Assembly (NCBI GenBank): GCA_008364785.1 | Contig: VTTJ01000010.1 | Location: 1 to 64,000 of the forward strand | Length of the DNA: 64,000 nt | Reading direction: 5' to 3' | From: Bacillus sp. BGMRC 2118 | Lineage (GTDB): Bacteria; Bacillota; Bacilli; Bacillales; SA4 | Shown: in pieces, positions 52,207-61,132 of the stretch | Layout of the letters: each line of letters begins with the position of its first letter | Position numbering within the stretch: position 1 is the first letter of the stretch | Program-made: the position numbers and the translations under genes | The notes under the pieces: model-generated | What the model saw: the letters and a program-made list of their open reading frames with translations, nothing else | Databases searched by the model: none | What the model was told of the DNA's origin: nothing

Positions 52207-52388
52207 TTGAAGACTCAGATGAAGTTTCATTCTTACAATGAAGCATTACTGTTTTGCTGTAACTCAAAAATATAAACAAGGTAATCTACTATGATAAATG
52301 AATATGGAAATGAATTAGTGTGCAACTAGCTTTAGAACCTTGTACAATAAGTAATAGAATACATTCATTATGGAATTAAAGGATGAGT

Positions 52389-52853
52389 ATGTTGGAAGAT
52401 ATATTTAATTTAGATAAACAACTTTGTTTTTCAATTTATGATGCTGGAAATCAATTTAATAAGCTTTATTCTAAAGTTCTTCATTCATTCGGGCTTACTT
52501 ATCCGCAATATTTAACTCTATTGGCTCTTTGGGAGAAAGACGGCCTGACTGTAAAGGAAATAGGAGAGAGACTCAATTTAGGTTCGGGTACTCTAACGCC
52601 GATGATTAAAAGGATGGAAGCAAATGGATGGGTGAAAAAAGAGCGGTCAACTGTTGATGAGCGTAGGGTTTCTGTTTTTCTTCAACCTAAAGCAATTACT
52701 GAAAAATCATCCATCATTGAAAAAATTAAAGTAGAAGTAAATACATGTAATATAGAATTTGAAGAATACGAACAGTTAATGATACGATTACATCTTCTTC
52801 AAAAGAAGCTAAGAATGAAAAATGAATCATTAAGTAACATAAAGGGAAGTTAA
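52389..52853 (+). CDS. MarR-family regulator, OhrR-like
   Basis: A 154-residue regulator close to peroxide sensor OhrR: LDKQLCFSIYDA places the redox Cys at about residue 13, then LTYPQYLTLLALWEKDGLTVKEIGERLNLGSGTLTPMIKRME and RSTVDERRVSVFL winged helix. OhrR normally represses an ohr peroxidase gene; none is adjacent. ATG at 52389 is preferred to 52383 because AAAGG lies too near the latter. Terminator follows. Confidence 0.88.
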   Translation: MLEDIFNLDKQLCFSIYDAGNQFNKLYSKVLHSFGLTYPQYLTLLALWEKDGLTVKEIGERLNLGSGTLTPMIKRMEANGWVKKERSTVDERRVSVFLQPKAITEKSSIIEKIKVEVNTCNIEFEEYEQLMIRLHLLQKKLRMKNESLSNIKGS

Positions 52854-52863
52854 AAATTCAGGT

Positions 52864-52902
52864 AAGGTTTGAGCTTTGTACACAAAGTTCAAACCTTTTT
52901 TT
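52864..52902 (+). terminator. MarR-type gene terminator
   Basis: Stem AAGGTTTGA-CTTTG/CAAAG-TCAAACCTT, then seven T. Confidence 0.85.
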
Positions 52903-53065
52903 ATACCTTAAACTATTCGTAGACAAGTGTGTCAGAGGTATGATTATTTCTCTTTAGTAAGGAAGTTTGTACAAAAGTGGATTTTCAAAAGTTGGTAGTT
53001 TGGGTCACTGGTCAATTCATTTATTGACAATGAATTTCGTATCAAAACTATCAATTTAGAATGAA

Positions 53066-53087
53066 TTTGTATACAATTGTATACAAA
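53066..53087. promoter_or_regulatory. Perfect 22-bp palindrome before 53118 gene
   Basis: Symmetrical sequence with core TGTATACAATTGTATACA. It lies 31 bp before the start of the next gene. The centre TACAATTGTA recalls the OhrR box half-sites, and TGTATACA also suits GntR-type proteins. Confidence 0.75.
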
Positions 53088-53117
53088 AATAGTGGGCCCT
53101 AGAATGGAGGTTATAAC

Positions 53118-53456
53118 GTGAAACAAGAAGGACACCAGGATCAGCATAAACATCGTAACAGTACATCACGAGAACATCGAAGTGAACATAAAGATATAAA
53201 ATTAGAGGGAGCAAAAACCTTTCGTCGTAAGCGTGCTATCATGTTCCTAGAGCATTTAGAAACAAAGCAGGCCTCACTAAAAAGGCAGTTGGAAACACCA
53301 GAGCTTCAAGCCGCAAACCCTATAATTATTGGTGAATTAAAGGCAACACAATCCATTATTGATGAATTTGTACATGTATTCGAGTTATATGAATTTGAGA
53401 AATACAAAAATTTACGCAGTATGCTAGATAATGAAGATACGGAAAGGAAGATATAG
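53118..53456 (+). CDS. Hypothetical charged protein
   Basis: A 112-residue soluble protein. Residues 1-35 are very polar and His/Arg-rich (GHQDQHKHRNSTSREHRSEH), residues 36-105 are predicted helical (FLEHLETKQASLKRQLET, ELKATQSIIDEFVHVFELYEFEKY). I do not recognise a family. GTG start after TGGAGGTTATAAC. It ends two bases before the nitroreductase start, so the two are co-expressed and may be controlled by the palindrome at 53066-53087. Confidence 0.7.
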   Translation: MKQEGHQDQHKHRNSTSREHRSEHKDIKLEGAKTFRRKRAIMFLEHLETKQASLKRQLETPELQAANPIIIGELKATQSIIDEFVHVFELYEFEKYKNLRSMLDNEDTERKI

Positions 53457-53458
53457 AG

Positions 53459-54043
53459 ATGGATAATAAAGCAAGTGTAACGGTAGAAGAGGTCATACGT
53501 TCTCGCCGAACGATTAAAGTGTTTAAGAAGGATCCGATATCTATTGATACCCTTAAGGAGTTATTAGATATAGCCATTTGGGCACCAAATCACAAAATGA
53601 GAGAGCCTTGGCGTTTTATTGCTTTTCTAGAGGATGGCAAGCTGCACCTAATCAATGTATTAAAGCGGGAAAAGGAAAAGGGAAAGTTCCCAAGACCGAT
53701 GAAGCCTGAAAAAGAAGAACAATTGTTATCAGTTCCGGCCTTTGTTGTTGTTGTCATGCCGGTAGATCCACGACCAACTATTTTTGAAGAAGATTATGCA
53801 GCTGTGAGTGCTTGTATTCAAAACTTTCAACTAGCAGCCTGGGAGAAGGGAATTGGTATGCTATGGAGTACGGATCAAACGATCTATTCCAAGGCGTTTC
53901 ATGAACAAATCGGTGTGAAGCCAGGGGAAAAGGTTGTGGGTATTATGCATGTTGGCTACCCGGAGATCACACCGAATGCAAGGCAGAGAACGTCTATTGA
54001 TGAAAAGTTAACCGTGATAACAGATAAGCCTATAGTTGATTAA
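53459..54043 (+). CDS. Nitroreductase family protein
   Basis: A 194-residue FMN-dependent oxidoreductase-like protein. The FMN phosphate region is EVIRSRRTIKVFKKDPIS, then IAIWAPNHKMREPWRF, and the SACIQNFQLAAWEKGIGMLW helix and GKVVGIMHVGYP-like end. The substrate is unknown. Two bases after the hypothetical gene, ribosome site GGAAAGGAAG within that gene's end. Confidence 0.9.
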   Translation: MDNKASVTVEEVIRSRRTIKVFKKDPISIDTLKELLDIAIWAPNHKMREPWRFIAFLEDGKLHLINVLKREKEKGKFPRPMKPEKEEQLLSVPAFVVVVMPVDPRPTIFEEDYAAVSACIQNFQLAAWEKGIGMLWSTDQTIYSKAFHEQIGVKPGEKVVGIMHVGYPEITPNARQRTSIDEKLTVITDKPIVD

Positions 54044-54100
54044 GAACCCTTCTCTAGCCCCATTTTAAAGGAGACGTAAAACTGAATAATACAACATAAT

Positions 54101-54128
54101 GTGCTGGTCCTTAGGGCTAGCGCTTTTG
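54101..54128 (+). terminator. Possible nitroreductase terminator
   Basis: Wobble-containing stem GCTGGTCC/GGGCTAGC with a TTA loop and GCTTTT after. Weak. Confidence 0.4.
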
Positions 54129-54289
54129 GTATTAGACCAATAAGAGATCAAGATTATTTTAATCACAAATTATATTTTCTCAATTAGAAAAGAGTATATT
54201 ATGGTAGTAGTAGAATATTTTTTTTCAGTATAGTTACTGTGCAAAATTCTGAGAAACATAATGAACATAATATAGGTGAGGATGGTTGT

Positions 54290-54904
54290 ATGGATTTTGA
54301 AAAAATAAAGGAAAAGTTAAATCAGAGGCAACCTTTATTTGTTGGGGAAGATACTGCATTTCGTTCATCGGTAATAATCCCTTTTGTTCAAATTGAAGAA
54401 GAGTGGCACATCCTATTTGAAGTACGTTCATTTAAAATGAGAAGTCAACCGGGAGATATAAGCTTTCCAGGAGGTAAGATTGATCAGACAGATTCTTCTC
54501 CTTTAGAGGCAGCCATAAGAGAAACAAGTGAAGAATTGGGGATTAATCGTGACGATATTAAGGTGATAAGTTCGTTAAGTCCTTTTATTGCTTCACCAGC
54601 CTTTGTTGTCTATCCTTTTGTAGCAGTAATAGATTGCCATGACTTTCAGACTCTTAATAAAGAAGAAGTTGAGGAGGTATTCACTGTTCCATTAAGTTGG
54701 TTGCTTCAGTATGAACCATATTGTCATAAAGTCGCAGTTGAGCTAAAGCCATCTCCAGATTTTCCTTTTCATAAGATTATGAAGGGCAAAAAATATGATT
54801 GGAGGGCTCGTTCAGTAGATGAATGGTTTTTTGATTACAATGGTTATACGATTTGGGGCTTAACAGCCAGAATCTTAAAGCATTTCACTGAAGGGCTAAA
54901 ATGA
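54290..54904 (+). CDS. NUDIX hydrolase, CoA pyrophosphatase type
   Basis: A 204-residue Nudix enzyme. FPGGKIDQTDSSPLEAA followed by IRETSEELGI is the Nudix box in the form seen in CoA diphosphatases, and SQPGDISFPGG precedes it. Likely cleaves CoA or related diphosphates. ATG at 54290 after GGTGAGGATGGTTGT; a longer frame from 54239 has no better ribosome site. Convergent with the transpeptidase gene over a shared terminator. Confidence 0.88.
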   Translation: MDFEKIKEKLNQRQPLFVGEDTAFRSSVIIPFVQIEEEWHILFEVRSFKMRSQPGDISFPGGKIDQTDSSPLEAAIRETSEELGINRDDIKVISSLSPFIASPAFVVYPFVAVIDCHDFQTLNKEEVEEVFTVPLSWLLQYEPYCHKVAVELKPSPDFPFHKIMKGKKYDWRARSVDEWFFDYNGYTIWGLTARILKHFTEGLK

Positions 54905-54923
54905 GAGTAGACGTGAAGTATAA

Positions 54924-54957
54924 AAAAACCAGGGAAAAGTGATTCCCTGGTTCTTTT
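54924..54957. terminator. Bidirectional terminator
   Basis: Stem AACCAGGGAA/TTCCCTGGTT, loop AAGTGA, A-run before and TTCTTTT after, between the convergent genes. Confidence 0.88.
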
Positions 54958-54968
54958 AAGTTAAATCT

Positions 54969-56414
54969 TTAATAAATGACGACAGGTTGATAACTAGTAA
55001 GGTTGTTATAAACGGCCCTCATAACATTAGGTGGTACATTGACGCAACCACCTGAACCAGCATTTAGATAAGCGTTACTTCTCCAATTACTTCTCCAGCT
55101 TGCATCGTGGAAGCCTTGACCACTGTTCGTAAACGGTGCCCAATAGTCAACCTCAATTTCATAGTTAGGATTTCCAGCAGTGCTGCCAGTAAGTGTATAT
55201 GGTGTTCGTTTATAAAGGATATACCATACCCCTTTGAGTGTACTTTGGTTTGTACTCTGTTTCCCAGTTACAACATTGGAGGTTAGCACGAGTTTACCTT
55301 CTTTATAAAGCCAAATGCGCTGTTCATTAATAGACACTTCAGCATATGTATCTCCAATGCCATAATTTGAGGTAGTCTCGAACCCATAGCCCTCTTTGTT
55401 CCAACCATTTCCCATAACATTTGAAGCTGTAACAGATGTATCTCCGTTTTGGAAGGCTTCTTGGACAAGAGAGGTTTCCTTTTCAACATCAAGTGCCCAT
55501 CCATATCCTTGTCCTTTCACAGATATTAGAGAACCAGCGTGTGTTTTAAAGGAAAAATCTTTTCCTAATGTAGATTGGGAATTGTTTATTTCAATAAGCT
55601 TGTTATGAATGGGAGCTGGATCAAACGAAACTTGCCCATCCTTAGTCACAAAAGCATTCTGAATGAGTTCATTCGCCTTTAATGGATAAACCTGATCTTG
55701 AACCTTATAGTCAACAGTAGAGGTAAGAAATTCTTGTAGTTTTTTTTCTTCATCCTTAATGACCTGGCTATCTTCCATGATTGGCTTTATGTGAATAGAA
55801 TGTAAGTGAATATCACTTGTGTACTCATGTTTATCATATTCATTTAATAAAGCTGGAATATCATATTGTGTACCGATCTTACTACTTATTATTGAAATTT
55901 TGCCATTCTCCAAAACTGCTTGTGCATCTTTAGAAGGTATTAGATTGTAATTCATCGAGATCAGTTTTTGTTTTAATTCTGCCTTCATGATAATGGAACG
56001 ATATTGATCCGTGTTTACAGGATAGAGTATATAATTTTTTTTCTTAAGAGAGGGGATATACGTTTTTTGGCTTTTCAGAAGATCTTTGATTTTTGGTAAA
56101 TCTTCGTCTGAAAACTGCATCTTTGCCCCTTCTCCATCAAAGACCTTTTTGTTATTGATATAAATATTGTTTGTTAATGGTGTCGATTTCAGATTTTCTA
56201 ATGCCTCTTCTACTGTGGACCCACCGACATCTACTTCATTAATTGTTATATTGGTATTAAAGTGTGTTGCTTGATAATAGCTCAGTAATCCGAGTAGAAG
56301 CAACAATACAATAAACAAACTGCTTGTAAGAAAAATCCAACTTTTATACCACTTTTTTAATTTTTTTCGTGAATGATAAACCGGACTATTATCTTGTCCT
56401 AGTGTAACTTCCAT
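54969..56414 (-). CDS. L,D-transpeptidase with peptidoglycan-binding domains
   Basis: A 481-residue envelope enzyme. One N-terminal membrane helix (about 26-48), two PG_binding_4-like repeats (INEVDVGGSTVEEALENL; IHLHSIHIKPI region), then a YkuD catalytic domain with AEVSINEQRIWLYKEGKLV, VVTGKQ and the active-site Cys in GSGGCVNVPP. It makes 3-3 cross-links or attaches proteins to peptidoglycan. ATG at 56414 follows TTGGGGGAAATTGCT. Preceded by a 500-bp spacer. Confidence 0.92.
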   Translation of the reverse strand: MEVTLGQDNSPVYHSRKKLKKWYKSWIFLTSSLFIVLLLLLGLLSYYQATHFNTNITINEVDVGGSTVEEALENLKSTPLTNNIYINNKKVFDGEGAKMQFSDEDLPKIKDLLKSQKTYIPSLKKKNYILYPVNTDQYRSIIMKAELKQKLISMNYNLIPSKDAQAVLENGKISIISSKIGTQYDIPALLNEYDKHEYTSDIHLHSIHIKPIMEDSQVIKDEEKKLQEFLTSTVDYKVQDQVYPLKANELIQNAFVTKDGQVSFDPAPIHNKLIEINNSQSTLGKDFSFKTHAGSLISVKGQGYGWALDVEKETSLVQEAFQNGDTSVTASNVMGNGWNKEGYGFETTSNYGIGDTYAEVSINEQRIWLYKEGKLVLTSNVVTGKQSTNQSTLKGVWYILYKRTPYTLTGSTAGNPNYEIEVDYWAPFTNSGQGFHDASWRSNWRSNAYLNAGSGGCVNVPPNVMRAVYNNLTSYQPVVIY

Positions 56415-56429
56415 AGCAATTTCCCCCAA

Positions 56430-56922
56430 ATATCCTTTTATATCTATGTATAATTCTAATTTACTACATAATATATAGAAAATCTTGTCGATTTCTGTAA
56501 TAATACTAAAATTTTACATATTATTTCCTTCTAGTTTACCTATATGAGGTGATGGTAAATTTTATACGTTAATAAGGGCGGGGTTAATGTTCAAAAGGTT
56601 TCACGTGAAGCAGAGGAGAATAATAAGATGCTATGATAGCTCCTAATGTTGACCTTCATATAATTTATCTCGAAAACCTAACTAAAAAGTAAATATTTCG
56701 GTATAATTGTGGAAGTAGTTCTCACTTTAATATCCGTTTAAAGTAGTTTATAATTATCAGATAATAGTAGATATTTTAAGATAAAGATATTTATAATAGA
56801 TTTATGATATGGTTATACGGAAACATTTAAAAAATATTACTAATTGGCGCGATGCTTAACAGGTTTCTTAAAGCAGGAAGGCTGCTCTTTTTATGCAAAT
56901 ATAGCGATAAGGGAAGGTTATC
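56430..56922. other. Spacer between transpeptidase and mqo genes
   Basis: About 490 bp, divergent. It holds a parS-like site (56597-56612) and a short hairpin AGCAG/CTGCT with TTTTT (56872-56895) that may be an attenuator before mqo. No gene seen. Confidence 0.5.
56597..56612. other. Degenerate parS-like site
   Basis: GGTTTCACGTGAAGCA has the GTTTCACGTGAA core with two mismatches to the 16-bp ParB consensus. Intergenic. Confidence 0.45.
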
Positions 56923-58458
56923 ATGAGTAACTTACAGAAAAAAACAGATGTCATCTTAATTGGTGCTGGAATCATGAGTGCTACGTTAGGTTCTTTGTTA
57001 AAGGAATTAGTACCAGATTGGGAAATTAAAGTATTCGAGAAACTAGGTAGTGCAGGAGAAGAAAGCTCGAACGAATGGAATAATGCTGGTACGGGACATG
57101 CTGCACTTTGTGAGCTTAATTATACAAATGAAAAAGCAGACGGAACGATCGATATAGATAAAGCGGTTAAAATAAATGAACAGTTTCAATTATCAAGACA
57201 GTACTGGTCCTTTCTTGTAAATAATAAGATGATACGTAATCCAAGAGAATTTATTATGCCTATTCCTCATATGAGTTTAGTACAAGGTGAAAAGAATGTT
57301 GAATTTCTAAAGAAACGGTTTGAAGCATTATCAACCAATCCGTTGTTTGAAGGAATGGAGTATACAGAGGATCCTGAAAAACTCAAGCAATGGGTTCCGT
57401 TAATTATGGAAGGACGTACATCAAATGAACCAATTGCTGCAACCAAAATTGATTCAGGAACAGATGTTAATTTCGGTGCCTTAACTCGTTTATTATTTGA
57501 TCATCTAAAAACTAGGCAGATTGAGGTCCATTATAAGCATGTCGTGAAGGATATAAAACGTAATAAAGAAGGTTTATGGGAATTAAAGATTCAAAACCTT
57601 ACAAATGGAAAAATAGAATACCATACGGCGAAGTTTGTCTTTATCGGAGGCGGCGGAGGCAGTTTACCGTTACTTCAAAAAACAGGTATTCCAGAATCTA
57701 AACATATTGGTGGATTCCCGGTTAGTGGATTATTTATGGTATGTAAAAACCAAGAAATAGTCGAGCAGCATCATGCAAAGGTATATGGGAAAGCAAAGGT
57801 TGGTGCTCCACCGATGTCTGTTCCACATTTAGATACAAGGTTTATAGATAATAAGAAAGCGTTATTATTTGGGCCATTTGCCGGCTTTACACCTAAATTC
57901 TTAAAGACCGGATCAAATTTAGATTTAATTAATTCGGTGAAGCCAAATAATATCCTAACGATGTTAGCTGCAGGCGTAAAGGAAATGTCCTTAACAAAAT
58001 ACTTGATTCAACAAGTATTATTATCAAATGAAAAGCGCATCGAAGAATTACGTGAGTTTATCCCGAATGCAAAGCTGGAAGATTGGGAAATGGTTGTAGC
58101 AGGGCAACGTGTCCAGGTTATTAAAGATACGGAGACAGGTGGAAGAGGTACATTACAGTTTGGTACTGAAGTTGTAAGTAGTCAAGATGGCTCTGTTGCA
58201 GCGTTACTAGGTGCATCTCCAGGTGCTTCCACAGCCGTTCATGTTATGCTTGAAGTATTAGAGAAGTGTTTCCCACAACACATGACAGAGTGGGAGCCTA
58301 AAATTAAAGAGATGATTCCGTCCTATGGCGTTTCTCTTGTAAAAAAACCAGAGCTATACCGAGAACTGCATACAGCTACGGCGAAGTCACTTGAATTAAT
58401 CACTGAAGAACCCGAACTAGTCCATACGTTGGATGAAACGAAAAAAGGGAATCGCTAA
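56923..58458 (+). CDS. mqo: Malate:quinone oxidoreductase
   Basis: FAD-dependent, membrane-associated enzyme that oxidises malate to oxaloacetate and reduces quinone. It has 511 residues. FAD motif [64 protein letters not shown] are typical. ATG after GGGAAGGTTATC. It would bypass NAD-linked malate dehydrogenase in the TCA cycle. Strong terminator after. Confidence 0.97.
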   Translation: MSNLQKKTDVILIGAGIMSATLGSLLKELVPDWEIKVFEKLGSAGEESSNEWNNAGTGHAALCELNYTNEKADGTIDIDKAVKINEQFQLSRQYWSFLVNNKMIRNPREFIMPIPHMSLVQGEKNVEFLKKRFEALSTNPLFEGMEYTEDPEKLKQWVPLIMEGRTSNEPIAATKIDSGTDVNFGALTRLLFDHLKTRQIEVHYKHVVKDIKRNKEGLWELKIQNLTNGKIEYHTAKFVFIGGGGGSLPLLQKTGIPESKHIGGFPVSGLFMVCKNQEIVEQHHAKVYGKAKVGAPPMSVPHLDTRFIDNKKALLFGPFAGFTPKFLKTGSNLDLINSVKPNNILTMLAAGVKEMSLTKYLIQQVLLSNEKRIEELREFIPNAKLEDWEMVVAGQRVQVIKDTETGGRGTLQFGTEVVSSQDGSVAALLGASPGASTAVHVMLEVLEKCFPQHMTEWEPKIKEMIPSYGVSLVKKPELYRELHTATAKSLELITEEPELVHTLDETKKGNR

Positions 58459-58467
58459 TTCTAATTT

Positions 58468-58507
58468 AAGAACCATTAATCTACTAGATTAATGGTTCTT
58501 TTTTTGT
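58468..58507 (+). terminator. mqo terminator
   Basis: Perfect 15-bp stem AAGAACCATTAATCT/AGATTAATGGTTCTT with ACT loop, then seven T. Confidence 0.92.
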
Positions 58508-58567
58508 AATGAATTAGATAATGTATATAAAAAAACCACAGTATAAAGGTACTGCGGTTAAAGAAGC

Positions 58568-59575
58568 TTATACTCCTTTCGTACTTTCTCTAATGACGAC
58601 ATTGTGAACAACATTTATATGTGGAACAATATTTTCCTTCTCGCCGTTACATACTTTAATTAAATTTCGAGTAGCAGTCATCCCAATTTCAATTGCAGAG
58701 TATTCAATGGTTGATAATTGGGGGCGAATCAGTTTTGATAACTCAATTCCATCAAAACCAAATACTGACATATCATCAGGAACACTTAATCCATGATCAG
58801 TTAAACAGGTTAATGCCCCAATGGCAATAGAATCAGTTGAGCAAAAAACGGCTGTCGGTAAGGATTCCTGTTTTAGAAGAATCTCCATCGCATGATAGCC
58901 ATCTTTTACGGTTAGATCACTATCAATAACAAAATGCTCCGGTAGTAATACACCGGCATCACCAAGTGCCTTTTTGTATCCAAGAAAGCGATCTTCACGA
59001 ATTGTTTTTCCATTTGTGCCTCGAATCATGGCTATTTGATGATGGCCGCTTTGTAATAAATAGGTAACTGCCTCATATGAAGCTGTAAAATTATCAACAT
59101 GGACTGAAGGTATTGAGGAAATAGAAGAAACCTGACCTACTAAGACGACAGGTGTTACATTTTTCTTGATAATTTCCAAATGTCCCTCTTCCCATTGAGT
59201 ACCCATAAATATCATTCCCTGGATGGAGATGTTATTACTGAACAAGTCGATATAATGCTTCTCATTTTCAACAGTTCCATCTGTCAAACCAATTACAGTG
59301 TCATAGCCATATAGCTTACATACTCGATTAATTCCAACAATTAAGTCATCTAGTACGGTATTGCTATATTGAGGACAAATTACCCCAATTAATTGACGTT
59401 CTTGCTGGAGAGTTAAGCTCTGGGCCATATATGGAAGGTAGTTTGTTTCCTTCATGACATCTAGGACTCGTTTTCGAATTTCTTCTTTAACAGGTTTACT
59501 ATTGTTAATAACCCTAGAAACAGTAGATGGAGAGACGCCTGCTAAATTTGCAATCTCTTTAAGTGTAATTTTCAA
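58568..59575 (-). CDS. LacI-family transcriptional regulator
   Basis: A 335-residue repressor. Helix-turn-helix ITLKEIANLAGVSPSTVSRVINNSKPV, hinge, then a sugar-binding periplasmic-protein-like domain (LIGVICPQYSNTVLDDLIVGI, VHVDNFTASYEAVTYLL, DMSVFGFDGIELSKLIRPQLSTIEYS). I use the TTG at 59575, 11 bases after AAGG, which gives the family N-terminus; GTG at 59584 is the longer option. Divergent from the sugar ABC operon it probably controls. Confidence 0.9.
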   Translation of the reverse strand: MKITLKEIANLAGVSPSTVSRVINNSKPVKEEIRKRVLDVMKETNYLPYMAQSLTLQQERQLIGVICPQYSNTVLDDLIVGINRVCKLYGYDTVIGLTDGTVENEKHYIDLFSNNISIQGMIFMGTQWEEGHLEIIKKNVTPVVLVGQVSSISSIPSVHVDNFTASYEAVTYLLQSGHHQIAMIRGTNGKTIREDRFLGYKKALGDAGVLLPEHFVIDSDLTVKDGYHAMEILLKQESLPTAVFCSTDSIAIGALTCLTDHGLSVPDDMSVFGFDGIELSKLIRPQLSTIEYSAIEIGMTATRNLIKVCNGEKENIVPHINVVHNVVIRESTKGV

Positions 59576-59634
59576 TGCAATCACAACCTTGCTTAGTAGA
59601 TATATGGAAAAATTTTATAAGGAAAAAAATTACT

Positions 59635-59648
59635 TGAAAACGCTTAAA
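59635..59648. promoter_or_regulatory. LacI/CcpA-type operator, copy 1
   Basis: TGAAAACGCTTAAA, 13 of 14 to the B. subtilis cre consensus (TGWAARCGYTWNCW), 6 bp before the -35. Identical to 59758-59771. Confidence 0.7.
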
Positions 59649-59654
59649 TTTTCG

Positions 59655-59683
59655 TTGACCTAGGAAATATTCTGTCATATACT
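59655..59683 (+). promoter_or_regulatory. Sugar ABC operon promoter
   Basis: TTGACC (59655-59660), 17 bp, TATACT (59678-59683). Confidence 0.8.
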
Positions 59684-59747
59684 TTGCTCATAGGCAAGAA
59701 AATTTCCTATTATGGGAAATATTACTTGCAATAAAGGGGGAAAATAC

Positions 59748-61061
59748 ATGAAATTTATGAAAACGCTTAAAAAGACAGCTATGGTTGGTATAGCTGGCGC
59801 ATTAGCTTTTTCTTTAGCAGCATGTTCAGGAGAAACAAAGGAAGAGCCTAAAGATACTGGTTCAAAATCTTCTGATGCTGTAACGATCATCGTTACAAAT
59901 GCTAAGGGTGAAATTGATGCACAGTTTAAAGAAGCAGCCAAAACATTTATGGATGCAAATCCAGACATTAAAGTTGAAGTTAACTCAACAGCAGTTGGTG
60001 ATACGTTAAACGTATACGATAAGCTTACTGCTTCAGGTAAAGTTGTGACATTAGCAATGTTTGAGCCTTATGCAGCTCTAAATAAATATAAAGATGTTGG
60101 AATTGACCTTACTGGTGAAAAGTGGGTAGGCGATACAGCCTCTGCTCTTAAGAATGAAGAGGGTGACGTTGTAGGTTTCCCATTTGCAGTAGAAGGTATG
60201 GGACTTGTTTATAACCAAAAGGTTATGGATAAGGCAGTAGGTGGAACATTTAATCCGTATACCATTAATACTCAAGATAAGTTAAAAGAAGTATTAGATA
60301 AGGTAAAGGCATCTGGAGTTGAATTCCCTGTAGCTTACCAAACAGAAGCTTGGTCTGTTGGTAACCATTATAGTTCATTATTCCTGAACCAAGAGGAAGA
60401 TCCTGCTACTCTAGTAAATGAGTTAAAAGCGGGCAAAGCAGAATTAGCTAAAAACGAAGCATGGAATGGATATTACTCAACTTTAGAACTATTAACGTCT
60501 AAAGAGTACAATCAATTTGGCGAGCGTCCAATCGGTCAATACTATGATGCTGCTCACTTAGCAGTAGGAAAAGGTGAATCAGCAATCCTATTTAACGGTA
60601 ACTGGGCATTTGATTCACTTAAAGCAGTAGCTGGAGATACTTTTGGTTTCATGCCTGTAGCAATTGATAACAACGAAAGTAATCCATTAAACAATAAAAT
60701 TGCAGTTGGACCTACACAAGTATTTGTCGTGAACAAAAAGGCTTCTGAAGCTGAGCAAGAGGCAGCAAAGAAATTCTTAGATTGGTTAGTTTATGATGAA
60801 GCTGGTCAAGACTTTGTTGTAAATAAAGCACAAATCATTTCTGCATTCAAAAACAACCCGAATACTGTAACAAACCCACTAGGGGTAGCAGTTGCAGATG
60901 CTATTGCAAACGATCAAACAATGCCGTTCACAACCAATTATATAAATGCTGCTGACTGGCCGACTACAGTTGGACCTGAAGTGCAAAAGTATATTGCTGG
61001 ACAGCAAAAAAGAGAAGATGTAGCGAAGTTCCTTGAAAACTATTTCAAGAGTCAAAAGTAA
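59748..61061 (+). CDS. Sugar ABC transporter substrate-binding lipoprotein
   Basis: A 437-residue extracellular binding protein of the CUT1 type. Lipoprotein signal with lipobox LAAC (Cys about residue 24). VTIIVTNAKGEIDAQFKEAAKTFMDANPDIKVEV, PFAVEGMGLVYNQKVMDK and AILFNGNWAFDSLKA are typical. ATG at 59748 after AAAGGGGGAAAATAC. The first codons contain the second operator copy. An attenuating hairpin follows the gene, then two permeases. Confidence 0.92.
   Translation: MKFMKTLKKTAMVGIAGALAFSLAACSGETKEEPKDTGSKSSDAVTIIVTNAKGEIDAQFKEAAKTFMDANPDIKVEVNSTAVGDTLNVYDKLTASGKVVTLAMFEPYAALNKYKDVGIDLTGEKWVGDTASALKNEEGDVVGFPFAVEGMGLVYNQKVMDKAVGGTFNPYTINTQDKLKEVLDKVKASGVEFPVAYQTEAWSVGNHYSSLFLNQEEDPATLVNELKAGKAELAKNEAWNGYYSTLELLTSKEYNQFGERPIGQYYDAAHLAVGKGESAILFNGNWAFDSLKAVAGDTFGFMPVAIDNNESNPLNNKIAVGPTQVFVVNKKASEAEQEAAKKFLDWLVYDEAGQDFVVNKAQIISAFKNNPNTVTNPLGVAVADAIANDQTMPFTTNYINAADWPTTVGPEVQKYIAGQQKREDVAKFLENYFKSQK
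59758..59771. promoter_or_regulatory. LacI/CcpA-type operator, copy 2
   Basis: TGAAAACGCTTAAA within codons 4-8 of the binding-protein gene; identical to 59635-59648, centre-to-centre 123 bp. Confidence 0.6.
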
Positions 61062-61067
61062 TCATAT

Positions 61068-61104
61068 AAGTGGGCGAGGAGTTCATATTCCCGCCCACTT
61101 GTTT
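61068..61104 (+). terminator. Intercistronic hairpin after binding-protein gene
   Basis: Stem AAGTGGGCG/CGCCCACTT followed by GTTTTAATTTT. Such hairpins usually keep the binding-protein message abundant relative to the permeases. Confidence 0.75.
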
Positions 61105-61132
61105 TAATTTTAAAAAGAGGATGTGAAGCAAA

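Noticed and set aside
54239..54289. Upstream extension of the NUDIX gene
   Set aside because: The ATG at 54290 has the better ribosome site and gives a normal N-terminus.
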